From JACVCS01 sp038328575 (lineage in GTDB: Bacteria; Planctomycetota; Phycisphaerae; Phycisphaerales; UBA1924): 64,000 bases of DNA. Of the stretch, positions 26,294 to 34,997 are shown piece by piece. The translations under genes were made by a program, and so were the position numbers. The stretch spans positions 1 to 64,000 of the forward strand of contig JBBQMD010000008.1 in the NCBI GenBank assembly GCA_038328575.1, in the 5' to 3' direction. A model generated the notes under the pieces. That model was not told where the DNA came from. It saw only the letters and a program-made list of their open reading frames with translations, and made no database searches. Within the stretch, counting starts at the first letter, position 1, and each line of letters begins with the position of its first letter.

Positions 26294-26770
26294 TCATACG
26301 CCCAGCGCGGCTCGTTTGTCGGCGATGAAGGTCTCGTGGTGGGCCAGGTGGTCGATGTAGCCTTGGACCATCTGGCCCAGGGTGACGCGGCCGCGCTGGT
26401 TGTGAATGCCGGCGCGATCGAACGCCTGCGGTGGGAGCGTGCGGAGCCATGCGGCGCAGAAGCGCCGGTTGGCGCTGAAGAGCTCGGCGACGAGCGACAG
26501 ATCAGCGAGCGCGGAATCGAGCGCCCGGACGAACGCGGTTTCGTCGTAGGCGATGATGAGCGGGAGGTCTTCGCTGGCGATGCGGCGCATGCGGTGCGTG
26601 GCCGCGAGGTCGCTGTCAAGCAGGTGGACGATGACTTCGCGAACGCTCCAGGTGCCGGGGGCGATGCGGGTGTCAAGCTGAGCGGGCGTTAGGGCGCGGC
26701 CCAGGGGTGCCAGCCGCGCTGCGCCAGCTTCGTACTGGTCGATGAGGGCTGCGATGGGCGTGGTGGTCAT
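26294..26770 (-). CDS. DinB-fold protein
   Basis: A 158-residue four-helix protein of the DinB/YfiT superfamily (DinB_2 type), which binds a divalent metal through three histidines. Candidate ligands are H49 in VREVIVHLLDSDLA and H141/H145 in QGYIDHLAHHETF. WSVREVIVHL after a Thr-Trp-Ser is the common opening of helix 2. Members act as thiol-dependent S-transferases or have unknown roles; the E. coli DinB polymerase is unrelated. The gene lies 169 bases beyond dnaN on the same strand. No ribosome-binding site is evident at ATG 26770. Confidence 0.82.
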   Translation of the reverse strand: MTTTPIAALIDQYEAGAARLAPLGRALTPAQLDTRIAPGTWSVREVIVHLLDSDLAATHRMRRIASEDLPLIIAYDETAFVRALDSALADLSLVAELFSANRRFCAAWLRTLPPQAFDRAGIHNQRGRVTLGQMVQGYIDHLAHHETFIADKRAALGV

Positions 26771-26960
26771 GGGGTGTCTCGGGCGGGGGTGACTTGGGCG
26801 TTCGTTGCAGCCGCGCGTGGCGGGGGGCCGCGGGATGCGGCGGGGCTTGCGGGTGCGGCAGGGGTCAGCGGGTGGTCGGCAGCGTATTCCGCGTTGTGCG
26901 GCATTCTGTCAGGCGCGGCGTGGGAGGAACGAAGGTGAACATGGAGAAGTCGGTGTGGTG

Positions 26961-26995
26961 AAACAAAGCGGGCCGGGAGCGCGTGCTCCCGGCCC
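26961..26995 (-). terminator. Intrinsic terminator after the large secreted-protein gene
   Basis: GGGCCGGGAGC (26970-26980) pairs perfectly with GCTCCCGGCCC (26985-26995): an 11-bp stem with a four-base loop. On the minus strand it is followed by GCTTTGTTT, a T-rich run. It lies 30 bases after the stop codon of the gene at 27025-29793 and fits a Rho-independent terminator for it. Confidence 0.8.
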
Positions 26996-27024
26996 GGATG
27001 GCGGTCACAAGATGGAGGAAGGGG

Positions 27025-29793
27025 TTACGGGCAGCCGTCGAAGAAGAGGCGGAAGAAGCAGTTGTAATCGCCTTCGGTGACACCGTTGTTGGGGACGTTG
27101 GGGGCGGGGGGCAGCGGGTTACCCTGATCGTCAGCGATGTCGGTGCTGGGGAGAGCGAGAAAGAAGCCGGCCATGAAGGCGTTGTAGTCGCCTTCGGTAA
27201 CGCCGTTGTTCACGCCGCTGGAGGGGAAGGGCTGGCCGGCATCGTCAGCGATGTCAGCGGCGGAGCAGGGGCAGATGGGGGAGAAGACGAAGATGTTCCC
27301 GCTGCCGAGGAAGGCCGTTCCCGCATAATGCAGTAGGACCTCGGTTGATTGCGAGAGGGCCGGGCGGTAAGTAAATATTCCGGTGCCGGAAAACGTGGAA
27401 GTTCCTGGCGCCCCAAGCCCGTACCAGCGGTTATTTACGAACATTGACCCGCGATACAGCCAGAGCTGTCCAACAGGACTTCCTAGCGGAATGTTGATTG
27501 ACCCTACCGGACCGATGACAGGAACGGGAATGTTGGGTCCGTCGCCGTCAAAGTCCCACGTTGTGAGACGCGGCCCGGCCTGGAAGCTAGGACCGGTATA
27601 GCCCGGCGCAAGGTCGGTCACGGTATCGAATGCGAATCGACGCAGGACAAAGCCGCCATTGGCGAATGTGGAGGGCGACGCAGCGCCGTCGAAGAGCAAC
27701 CCATTCACACTGTTTCCACGGTCAAGCGTCAACCCGACACCGCCACCAAGCGTTTGGCTCAACCGCGTCCAAGGGCTGGAGGCCCAAAACAGTGGGTCAG
27801 TTCCTTGACCCTCGAATCGATGAAGCCCGTTCGCGTTGATGTAAAGGCGCGAGGGCGAAGGGCCAGGACCATCGGCGTCCCATACCAAGAGTTCGCCGAA
27901 ATGGACGCCTGTTACCTGCAACACTCCGAGCACTCGCCACACGTTGTTGACAAGAACGCCCGGGCGCAGGCCCCCAGAGCTCGTGCTTGGCGTCGAGCCG
28001 AGCAGAACCGGTGCACCGGGGCCGTCATCGTCTGGATCCCATGTGTCGAGTCGGAGGAAGGTCGCGGGTGCAGAGGGCGCCACAGAAGTTGAAAGCGTTG
28101 ACCACACATCGTTTTCAAGCACTGAGATCGGTGAGAAGATTCCGGTACCCAAATTAGAGGCGGTACCAAGCCGCACGTACCTTTGCGGGCCAGTGCCGTC
28201 CAGCGCGAAGCGAACGACGGACACCGTCGTACCCCTAATGGGGGATCCGAGCGGCTGCCAAGAGGCGTCGACAAGCTTGACCACGGATCCGACAAAGCGA
28301 GTCCCTGCATAGACAAAGCTTCCGGCAGCGTGCAATCGCGTGACGCCCGAATCGTCCAGGAGCATCCGTAGTTCCAAGACAGTCCCAGCGAATCCAACAA
28401 GCTTGCCTCGGAGCTCTTGTCGTGTCAAACCTTCCGAAATCGAAACAATCTGTTGGTGATCAACTGAAGGCGTGGAGAGGCGCGTCTGCTCAAGGACGAC
28501 CTTGGCGGGCATTTCACCCGAGCCATCCTCATCAAATGCGAGACTCAGCGACGACGAGGAGATATCTGTTGATGCGAGCGGGGATTCTTGCCAAGACTGC
28601 CCGACAAGTTGCGCCGCACGGCGAGCCGGAGTTCCATCAACAGCCGAGAACGATCCGATCACCACGATGCGAGGGAGGGTTGTCGCCGCGTTGTTACCCG
28701 GAAGCGGTATGAGGCGAATATTCCCGAATGCGGAGACTACTTCAAGCCCGGCTCCGAACGGGACCCACTGATCGCCTTGCAGGTATGCCAGGCCAGCTGG
28801 GCCGGTTTGGCTCCCGGTGCGGAAGATGCCTGCAATGGCGAGCGTCTGACCGAGCGGCCCAGGGCCATCGGGGTCAAGCACCACCGAGTCCGTTACTGAG
28901 AGATTGCTGGTTGCGTTCAGATTAAAGAGCGGGTTGCCGACACTCGTCCAGATCAAGCCGTCGTACGCGGCGATTCCGCGAAAGTTGGGGACCGAGGAAC
29001 TGGTGCCCGAACCCGTCAGAATGAGACGGCGTTGAGAACCGTCAGCGTTCACATATTCCAAGAGCCGCGGACCCGAGAGCGTCACCGTCGAGACCGTCTC
29101 GCGCTGGCCGTTTCGAACTCGGAAGAGCACTCCGCTACTTGAGGTTTCCAGAAAGTAGAACTCACGCGCTCGCGGGCCGGGGCCGTCGGGGTCAAAGGTC
29201 GCCATCGCGCCGATCGAACGGGGCTCTGGAAGCGTCACGGTCAGTTCTAGACCAAACGCCGAGCCATTCCATTTGTAAAGCCTCATCACGCTGGTTGAGG
29301 TCACCACCACGTTTGTCGCGTACAGCGCTTTGCCGCTGCCGTCAGGGGCCTCAACGACCCAAAGCCCGAGAGAACGTGGATTGTCAGCAAAGACCAGGAA
29401 CGGCACCCATGCCTCGCCCGTCCATCGAATGAGCCCGTTGAGTGGCGAGTCATTGATGGAAGTTGCGGAAACCGCCGCGATGAGCGACTCACCTTGCGGC
29501 CCCGGCCCGTCGAGGTCAAAGCTTGCCATCGAGAGGATGGTGCCGGCTGACGCCAGTGTTTCCCCCAACCCCGCCTCCTCAAAGGTCTTCCATTGAGCGC
29601 AGGGCGGGAACCATGAGTTCTGGGCGGCCGCCATTGACGTGACAACCAAGCTCATCGCGGCGGCGGCGCACAGCAGGCGGCTGCCGCGCGAGCGGACTGA
29701 GCGAAGCAGGCGGGACAAACAAGGCCGGCGTGGTTCACATTGAGATGTTTGGGTATGAGGGACGCTTGTAAGAATCGTGTTCGGGGTGTTCAT
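27025..29793 (-). CDS. Large secreted protein with C-terminal dockerin-like repeats
   Basis: A 922-residue exported protein. The signal peptide (core LLCAAAAMSLVVTSMAAAQ, after an Arg-rich n-region) starts at ATG 29793, with GGAG five bases upstream. The body repeats a unit in which DGPGP motifs recur: FDLDGPGP, FDPDGPGP, LDPDGPGP, WDADGPGP, WDFDGDGP. The spacing suggests a beta-propeller-like domain. The last 80 residues hold a Cys-Pro-Cys turn and two copies of an acidic unit, DIADD...NNGVTEGDYN, which resemble the dockerin-like C-terminal domains of Phycisphaerales exported proteins. It ends FFDGCP. GC content and third-position bias are visibly lower than in neighbours. Function unknown; a surface-anchored or extracellular binding protein is likely. 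Confidence 0.85.
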   Translation of the reverse strand: MNTPNTILTSVPHTQTSQCEPRRPCLSRLLRSVRSRGSRLLCAAAAMSLVVTSMAAAQNSWFPPCAQWKTFEEAGLGETLASAGTILSMASFDLDGPGPQGESLIAAVSATSINDSPLNGLIRWTGEAWVPFLVFADNPRSLGLWVVEAPDGSGKALYATNVVVTSTSVMRLYKWNGSAFGLELTVTLPEPRSIGAMATFDPDGPGPRAREFYFLETSSSGVLFRVRNGQRETVSTVTLSGPRLLEYVNADGSQRRLILTGSGTSSSVPNFRGIAAYDGLIWTSVGNPLFNLNATSNLSVTDSVVLDPDGPGPLGQTLAIAGIFRTGSQTGPAGLAYLQGDQWVPFGAGLEVVSAFGNIRLIPLPGNNAATTLPRIVVIGSFSAVDGTPARRAAQLVGQSWQESPLASTDISSSSLSLAFDEDGSGEMPAKVVLEQTRLSTPSVDHQQIVSISEGLTRQELRGKLVGFAGTVLELRMLLDDSGVTRLHAAGSFVYAGTRFVGSVVKLVDASWQPLGSPIRGTTVSVVRFALDGTGPQRYVRLGTASNLGTGIFSPISVLENDVWSTLSTSVAPSAPATFLRLDTWDPDDDGPGAPVLLGSTPSTSSGGLRPGVLVNNVWRVLGVLQVTGVHFGELLVWDADGPGPSPSRLYINANGLHRFEGQGTDPLFWASSPWTRLSQTLGGGVGLTLDRGNSVNGLLFDGAASPSTFANGGFVLRRFAFDTVTDLAPGYTGPSFQAGPRLTTWDFDGDGPNIPVPVIGPVGSINIPLGSPVGQLWLYRGSMFVNNRWYGLGAPGTSTFSGTGIFTYRPALSQSTEVLLHYAGTAFLGSGNIFVFSPICPCSAADIADDAGQPFPSSGVNNGVTEGDYNAFMAGFFLALPSTDIADDQGNPLPPAPNVPNNGVTEGDYNCFFRLFFDGCP

Positions 29794-29961
29794 TGGTGCT
29801 CCGTGGGCTCTGGCGACCTGGCGACGAGCACGCCGCGGCGTCCGGAGTGTGAGGCTATTTGGCCGGTCGGCTCGCGCGGATCCCTGGCAGTGACGGGATA
29901 TCGCGAGCTTCATACTCGGGTAAGCAACTGTGGGCAGGCCCGTCCACGGGCGCACTGGCAC

Positions 29962-29967
29962 TACCCT
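29962..29967 (+). promoter_or_regulatory. Candidate -10 box (TACCCT) of the FHA-histidine kinase gene
   Basis: CACTACCCT ends five bases before GTG 29973. No Shine-Dalgarno is present. The same CACTACCCT string stands upstream of mqnA on the other strand. Confidence 0.4.
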
Positions 29968-29972
29968 CACGC

Positions 29973-31739
29973 GTGCTCATCCTCACTGTCATTCAAGGGC
30001 CGGACAAGGGGCGCACCTTTGAGTTGCCCGGCAACGAGCCGCAGCTTGTCGGGCGCTCCAGCGAGGCGCTGCAACTGACGGACACGACGATCTCGCGGCG
30101 GCACGCCGAGCTCACGCCCGACGCGGGGGACTGGTTTATCAGAGACCTGGGCTCGCAGAACGGCACGTTTGTCAACGCGCAGCGGATTCATGATCGCTTG
30201 AAGCTGCGCCCGGGAGACCAGATTCGCACGGGCTCGACGCTGCTGGTGTTCGGGCGCGCGGAGGCGAGGCCGGAGTCCGCCGCGGTGCGGTTTGTGCGGC
30301 AGATGGACTCGGCGGTGCGGGCGTCGATTGTGAGCAACGAGGACTCGGTGATTTTGTCGGAGCCGGAGCCGAGCCACAGCGCGATCGAGCACCTGCGGAT
30401 CATCTACGCGCTCACGCAGCTCACGAGCCAGATCCACGACCGAGAGCAGTTGCTTGAGGGCGTGATGAACCTGATCTTCGATGAGTTCCGCCCGGAGCGC
30501 GGCGTCATCATGCTCACCGATACGCCGGAGCAACAGAGCGGGGCCGTGCCGCCGACGCCGGCGGTGGTGCGATTTGCCAGCGAGAGCGTCGCGGGTGTGG
30601 GGGCGATGGCGGGAGTGGGGGGCGCGGGGGGCGAACAGATCACGGTGTCGCGAACGATCTTGGCGCACGTGCTGAAGAAGAGCGAGGGGGTGCTTAGCAG
30701 CAACGCCATGGCCGACCCGCGCTTCGCGGGGCGCGGCGGCTCGCCGAACGATTCGATCGCAACGCTCAACGTGCGCTCGGCGATCTGTTCGCCCATCCGC
30801 TCGCGCGATCGAACATTCGGCGTGCTGTACATCGACTCGACGATCACGAACTACACGTTTACCGCCGAGCAACTCTCGCTGATGAACGCCATCGGCCAGC
30901 ACACGGGCTTGGCGATGAGCAACGCTGATCTGTACCAGGAGAAGCTTCGCAGCGAGCGACTCGCGGCCATGGGCGAGACCGTCGCCAGCCTCAGCCACTC
31001 GATCAAGAACATTCTGCAAGGGCTTCGTGGCGGGGCCGACGTTGTCGAGATGGGCCTTCGCAAGGAAGATCTCAAGATCGCGCGTGGCGGCTGGGGAATC
31101 CTCAAGCGCAATCTTGATCGCATCATCTCGCTCACCATGAACATGCTGGCGTACTCGCGCCCGCGCCCGCTGGAGCTCGAGCTCACCAAGATCGGCCCGC
31201 TGCTGGAGGATTGCGCCCAGCTCCTGCACGACCTGTGCGAAGCGCGGGGCGTCGCGTTGCTGGTCGACGCCGACCCCGACATGCCGCCGGTGCCGGTGGA
31301 CTCTGGCCAGCTCCACCAGGCAGTGATGAACCTCGCGACGAACGCAGTCGAAGCGGTGGAAGCGAAGACCGGCGTGGTCACGGTGCAGGCCGGCTTCCGC
31401 AGCGCCGAGACGCGGGCCGAGCCCGGGCGGCTTGCTGGCGGCCCGAGCGGGGAGATGTTCATCCGCGTGATTGATAACGGCCCGGGCGTGCCGCCGGATG
31501 TTCGCCAGCGAATCTTCGAGCCGTTCTTTACCACCAAGGGCCTACGCGGGACCGGGCTCGGGCTTGCGGTGACCAAGCGCATCGTGCAGCAACACGCCGG
31601 GACGGTGACGCTTGAGAGCGCGTTGGGCGGCGGCGGGCGCGGCGCGGTGTTCACGATGACCATCCCCGTGGAGTCGTCCGACGCGATCGACCCGAGCCAG
31701 ACGACCGCGACGCGACCCGAGCAGCGCCGCCCAATTTAG
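29973..31739 (+). CDS. FHA-GAF sensor histidine kinase
   Basis: A 588-residue cytoplasmic kinase. The FHA domain fills the first 95 residues, with GRSSEAL, SRRHAEL and SQNGTFVN, the phosphothreonine-binding residues. A GAF domain (about 135-300) contains SAICSPIRSRDRTFGVLYIDS. The phosphorylated His is in ETVASLSHSIKNILQG. The ATPase domain has the N box NLATNAVEAVE, G1 DNGPGVP, and FEPFFTTKGLRGTGLGLAV. No membrane helix and no response regulator are present or adjacent, so its partner is elsewhere. GTG 29973 is chosen because the FHA fold begins immediately there and a TACCCT box lies just upstream. The gene is divergent from the large secreted-protein gene. Confidence 0.92.
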   Translation: MLILTVIQGPDKGRTFELPGNEPQLVGRSSEALQLTDTTISRRHAELTPDAGDWFIRDLGSQNGTFVNAQRIHDRLKLRPGDQIRTGSTLLVFGRAEARPESAAVRFVRQMDSAVRASIVSNEDSVILSEPEPSHSAIEHLRIIYALTQLTSQIHDREQLLEGVMNLIFDEFRPERGVIMLTDTPEQQSGAVPPTPAVVRFASESVAGVGAMAGVGGAGGEQITVSRTILAHVLKKSEGVLSSNAMADPRFAGRGGSPNDSIATLNVRSAICSPIRSRDRTFGVLYIDSTITNYTFTAEQLSLMNAIGQHTGLAMSNADLYQEKLRSERLAAMGETVASLSHSIKNILQGLRGGADVVEMGLRKEDLKIARGGWGILKRNLDRIISLTMNMLAYSRPRPLELELTKIGPLLEDCAQLLHDLCEARGVALLVDADPDMPPVPVDSGQLHQAVMNLATNAVEAVEAKTGVVTVQAGFRSAETRAEPGRLAGGPSGEMFIRVIDNGPGVPPDVRQRIFEPFFTTKGLRGTGLGLAVTKRIVQQHAGTVTLESALGGGGRGAVFTMTIPVESSDAIDPSQTTATRPEQRRPI

Positions 31740-31883
31740 GGACTCGTCTGAGCACAGGGCATCGACGCGCGAGTGAACGCCCGCGCGGCGAATGCGTGAA
31801 GCGTTCGAGTCGCGAGTGATAAAGCAGAACGCTCATGGCTTGCCGCGCCGGAGTTGTCCACCCTCGCGCGTCGCGATCTCTGA

Positions 31884-32345
31884 TTACACGCCCTTGGCCG
31901 GATCACGCCCGGCTTCGATCGCGGTGATCTCTGCCAGGCGGCGCTCGTGGCGCCCGCCTTGGAACGGCGTGGCGAGCCAGGTCTCGACGATCTTTTCGAT
32001 GAGGCGCTGGCCGAGCAAATCTGCCGAGAGGCAGAGGATGTTGCTGTTGTTGTGCGTGCGCGAGACTTCGGCGCTCAGCTCGTCATGGGCCAATGCGGCG
32101 CGGACGCCGTGGACTTTGTTAGCGGCGATGCACATGCCAATGCCGGTGCCGCAGATGAGGATCCCACGATCAATCTCGCCCTTGGCTACGGAGTTGCCCA
32201 CGGCGTACGCGGGGATCGGGTAGTCGCAGGTGTCGCCGGTGAGAGCCGAGTGGACCGCGACCTCATGCCCCATGGACTTCAGGCGGTCAACGAGCAGGCG
32301 AGCGCTGCTGGCGCCGCGATGATCTGCGCCAAGGCCAATGTTCAT
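31884..32345 (-). CDS. rpiB: Ribose-5-phosphate isomerase B
   Basis: RpiB interconverts ribose 5-phosphate and ribulose 5-phosphate. The 153-residue protein has IGLGADHRG at the front, DYP at 41-43, the catalytic Cys65 in ILICGTGIGM, and RTHNNSNILCLSADLLG, all family hallmarks. Its ATG overlaps the stop codon of the upstream YrdC-phosphatase fusion by four bases (ATGA), so the two are translationally coupled. The closely related RpiB/LacAB sugar isomerases cannot be wholly excluded, but single-gene RpiB is the best reading. Confidence 0.95.
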   Translation of the reverse strand: MNIGLGADHRGASSARLLVDRLKSMGHEVAVHSALTGDTCDYPIPAYAVGNSVAKGEIDRGILICGTGIGMCIAANKVHGVRAALAHDELSAEVSRTHNNSNILCLSADLLGQRLIEKIVETWLATPFQGGRHERRLAEITAIEAGRDPAKGV

Positions 32346-33523
32346 GTCTTTACCTCCTGGAGCCGTCGGGCGATCATGTCGCGCATGGCGACGGCCAGCG
32401 AAGCGTAGAGGCGCGCCGGCCCGCCTAGCGGGTCGGGGATGTCGTGCCCCTCGCTGTCGAGCACTTGGGCCTTGTCCGCGACGCGCGGGTCGAGCTTGTT
32501 GACCTCGTCCAGATGAGCCCGGGTCATCGTGTAGATGGCGTCGGCCTCGCGCAGCATCTCGGCGGTGACGGCGCGTGCGCCGCCGCTGGGCGGGCGGAAC
32601 CCCAGCGACCGCAGCGCGGCGATCCCCTCCGGCGTCGGCGGGCTGTTCACCTCGGCGTGCAAACCCGCGGACGTCGCAATCAAAGGGAAGTCTGCGTTCA
32701 AAGCCTGGCCGCTGGCGGCCCACAACCCCGTCGCCAGCGCCTGCGCCATCGGGCTGCGGCAGGTGTTGCCGGTGCAGATAAACAACACCCGGCGTGTCAG
32801 CCGGCGCTGGACATACGCGCGATCAAAGACGCTCGCACGAACCAACTCCCATGAGCCGGAGCGATCAAGCCGGATGAGGGCCGAGGGGCGACCGAGGGAT
32901 TGAGTGCTGGCTTCGATGGTGCGCTCGGGCTGTATGCCGGCCCGTGCCAGGAGCGCGGTTGCTTCTGCGAGGTCTGTCGCGCCGCGATCGTCCGTCGGGC
33001 CGAAGCGGATGCGCTCGGCCAGCACGGGCCAGGGCGCGCGATGTAACAGCTCGCTGAATACCCCGGATTCGGGGACGCGTGCGAAGAGCGATCGGGCGTC
33101 GTCAACCAACCCGGGCTCGATGCCCGCCGCGGCGCAGGCGGCGCGATCGTCGTCGGCGACAGGCAACATGAGCGTGAACGGCCCGGGCCAGAGCTTTGAA
33201 ATTGCCCAGCGATGACGAGCGTTGAGGCTGGGCAGGGCGCGCAGGACGCGATCGGCGGCCGGCGCGTGCCAGGTAGATGGCCCCAAAACGCTGTTGGCTT
33301 CCATGGCGCGCCGCGCGGCCACGATGCGGGCAAGGCCGTCGGGCGAAGCACGGGTGGCCAGGGCGTAGATGGTGTCGGTGCCGATGGCGACCAGGCCCTG
33401 GGCGGCGGCGCCGACGAGCTCGTCAACCGCGACTCCTGAAACCGGGCGCGTCTCAAGAGGAGAGCGGGGATCATGGTTGACGAGGTTGACGCCGTCGACG
33501 CACATCGCTCTGCCAGTATCCAT
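32342..33523 (-). CDS. Fusion of a YrdC/Sua5-like domain and a YwlE-like low-molecular-weight phosphatase
   Basis: A 393-residue two-domain protein. Residues about 30-235 follow the YrdC/Sua5/TsaC fold, with AIGTDTIYALATRA and KLWPGPFTLMLP. The usual basic KxRPxxKP segment and SAN signature are not recognisable, so threonylcarbamoyl-adenylate synthesis is doubtful. Residues about 244-393 are a low-molecular-weight phosphatase: P-loop C250-TGNTC-R256-SP and general acid Asp364 in DIPDPLGG. Thr254 sits where the B. subtilis arginine phosphatase YwlE has Thr11, instead of the Ile/Leu/Val of tyrosine phosphatases, and DPLGG matches YwlE's DPFGG better than DPYY. rpiB follows with a four-base overlap. 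Arginine-phosphatase activity is inferred from these residues. Confidence 0.88.
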   Translation of the reverse strand: MDTGRAMCVDGVNLVNHDPRSPLETRPVSGVAVDELVGAAAQGLVAIGTDTIYALATRASPDGLARIVAARRAMEANSVLGPSTWHAPAADRVLRALPSLNARHRWAISKLWPGPFTLMLPVADDDRAACAAAGIEPGLVDDARSLFARVPESGVFSELLHRAPWPVLAERIRFGPTDDRGATDLAEATALLARAGIQPERTIEASTQSLGRPSALIRLDRSGSWELVRASVFDRAYVQRRLTRRVLFICTGNTCRSPMAQALATGLWAASGQALNADFPLIATSAGLHAEVNSPPTPEGIAALRSLGFRPPSGGARAVTAEMLREADAIYTMTRAHLDEVNKLDPRVADKAQVLDSEGHDIPDPLGGPARLYASLAVAMRDMIARRLQEVKT

Positions 33524-33580
33524 TTCCCGATTGGAAAGTTCAACTGAAACGCAACGGCAGCGGCAAGTTCGCCAAGAAAA

Positions 33581-33609
33581 CCTAAAAGTTCGTATTGTGT
33601 TTGTGTCAA
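33581..33609 (-). promoter_or_regulatory. Possible promoter for the fusion-rpiB operon
   Basis: On the minus strand a perfect TTGACA (33604-33609) is followed after 17 bases by TTTAGG (33581-33586), about 58 bases before ATG 33523. The -35 is ideal, the -10 poor, and the region is AT-richer than the genome around it. Confidence 0.4.
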
Positions 33610-33647
33610 AGAAGGGTGATTTTGGAACTTTGCCACTGTGGCGAGAT

Positions 33648-33653
33648 TAGACT
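33648..33653 (+). promoter_or_regulatory. Candidate -10 box (TAGACT) upstream of the second pseudopilin
   Basis: GATTAGACTTGG fits the TAnnCTTG pattern seen elsewhere in the window. It lies about 135 bases before the ATG at 33789. TTGGAA occurs 20 bases upstream, which is too far for a standard -35. Confidence 0.3.
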
Positions 33654-33788
33654 TGGAACTCTGCAATCGCACGCTGAGTGGATCATCTGGGCATCCGTTT
33701 GCGAACAGAGATGTGCCGTCGGCCCGGTCGGGCCGGTCGGGGGGTGTGGTGCCCGCGGCGATTGCCAGCGATGCAGGGAGCCTGTCGA

Positions 33789-34889
33789 ATGCAGCAGACG
33801 CAGAAAAAGACGCACGCTGGCCGCGGATTCTCGATTGTCGAGCTGTTGGTGGTGATCTTCATCATCGGGCTGGTGATTTCGATTCTGGTGCCCGCTATTG
33901 GCGGCGTGCGCCAGACCGCCAAGCGTGCCAGCACCAATGCGACGATGAAAGACCTTGCAACTGGCGCCAACATGTTCGCCACCGATCGCAAGGGTCAAAC
34001 GCCCGGGTACTTCCCGCCGTCGATGATGGGCTCGAGGGACAACCGCGACACGCGCGGTTTCTCCGGAATGCAGAACCTGCTGCTAGATCTCTCCGGCGGC
34101 GTTGTGCTCAACCAAACCCCCGATGCGGGCAACGGCTCGGCGTGCGACGTCGTCGGCGGGCCGGTCGTCGTTGAAGTCGGCCCGAACACGGACACTGCGT
34201 TGAACGTGCGTGTGAACCTCGCCGCGATCGGCGCGCCGACAAAGGACCTGAGCAAGGGCACCGTCGTCAACGCGTATTACAACCCCGATCGCGGAGCGCT
34301 GGTCCGCCAATGCACCCCCGGACAGCGGGCGACGCCGAGCCCGATTGACCACCTCGCCATGCCGGAACTCGTTGATGCCTGGGGCAACCCCATTCTCGCC
34401 TGGTCGCGCGACGAGCGCGCAACACAAACGTTCGCGGCCATGGACAGCAACTCTGGCCCCGCGAGGTTCTACTGGGCGTCCAACGCCGGCATCCTCAAGG
34501 CTCAGACGCTGGGGCGCAGCGGGCGCGACCATTCAACCGCATCTAGCTCGCTGTATAGCATGATTGGCGGGGGGTTCGCGAGCGCGAGCGCGCCTTTGCT
34601 GGTGGGCAATAGCGGGCAATCCGGGGTCATGGCAGCGCTGCTTGGCAATCAGGCCTTCCCGCTTCCGAAGGCCACACCCACTGGGCCCGACTTCCCAGCC
34701 CAGTCGCGCGGCGCGCTGGTTTTTCACTCCGCCGGGCAAGACGGCTGGTTCCTGGGCTCTGAAGATCGCGGCGGGCGCGCTGCCGCGGCGGCCGGACCCT
34801 CGGGTGCGGCGGGCTCACTGCTCAACTACACCGCGAACGTCGACTCGCTGGCCCTGTTTGACGATTTGCTGAATAGTGCGCTGAACTGA
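33789..34889 (+). CDS. Pseudopilin-like protein
   Basis: A 366-residue protein with a prepilin leader: a basic start, then GRGFSIVELLVVIFIIGLVISILV, with the peptidase site before Phe and the Glu at +5. The remainder is Gly/Ala/Asn/Ser-rich without a recognised enzymatic motif. FHSAGQDGWFLGSEDRGG near the end recalls the closing segment of type II secretion major pseudopilins. ATG 33789 follows GGGAG by eight bases. Placed 108 bases before comEC on the same strand, it could take part in a type IV-pilus-like DNA-uptake system, but that is inference from position only. Confidence 0.85.
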   Translation: MQQTQKKTHAGRGFSIVELLVVIFIIGLVISILVPAIGGVRQTAKRASTNATMKDLATGANMFATDRKGQTPGYFPPSMMGSRDNRDTRGFSGMQNLLLDLSGGVVLNQTPDAGNGSACDVVGGPVVVEVGPNTDTALNVRVNLAAIGAPTKDLSKGTVVNAYYNPDRGALVRQCTPGQRATPSPIDHLAMPELVDAWGNPILAWSRDERATQTFAAMDSNSGPARFYWASNAGILKAQTLGRSGRDHSTASSSLYSMIGGGFASASAPLLVGNSGQSGVMAALLGNQAFPLPKATPTGPDFPAQSRGALVFHSAGQDGWFLGSEDRGGRAAAAAGPSGAAGSLLNYTANVDSLALFDDLLNSALN

Positions 34890-34917
34890 GAGGCGACCCC
34901 GCCACCCACAGCGTGTG

Positions 34918-34952
34918 AAGCGATCCCTCGAACCACTTGACAGGGACCGCTT
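34918..34952 (+). terminator. Stem-loop after the pseudopilin gene, weak terminator candidate
   Basis: AAGCGATCCCT pairs with AGGGACCGCTT with a single A-C mismatch around a 13-base loop. A second 7-bp stem, CGTCGGG/CCCGACG (34966-34985), follows. Neither is followed by a T run, so termination is uncertain. They could instead be structures in the comEC leader. Confidence 0.3.
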
Positions 34953-34997
34953 CGGCTGTCATCGTCGTCGGGCGTGTCCCCGACGGAATCATCCAGC

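Noticed and set aside
34918..34990. The two stem-loops after the second pseudopilin as a firm terminator
   Set aside because: Neither is followed by T residues, so I list them only as a weak candidate.
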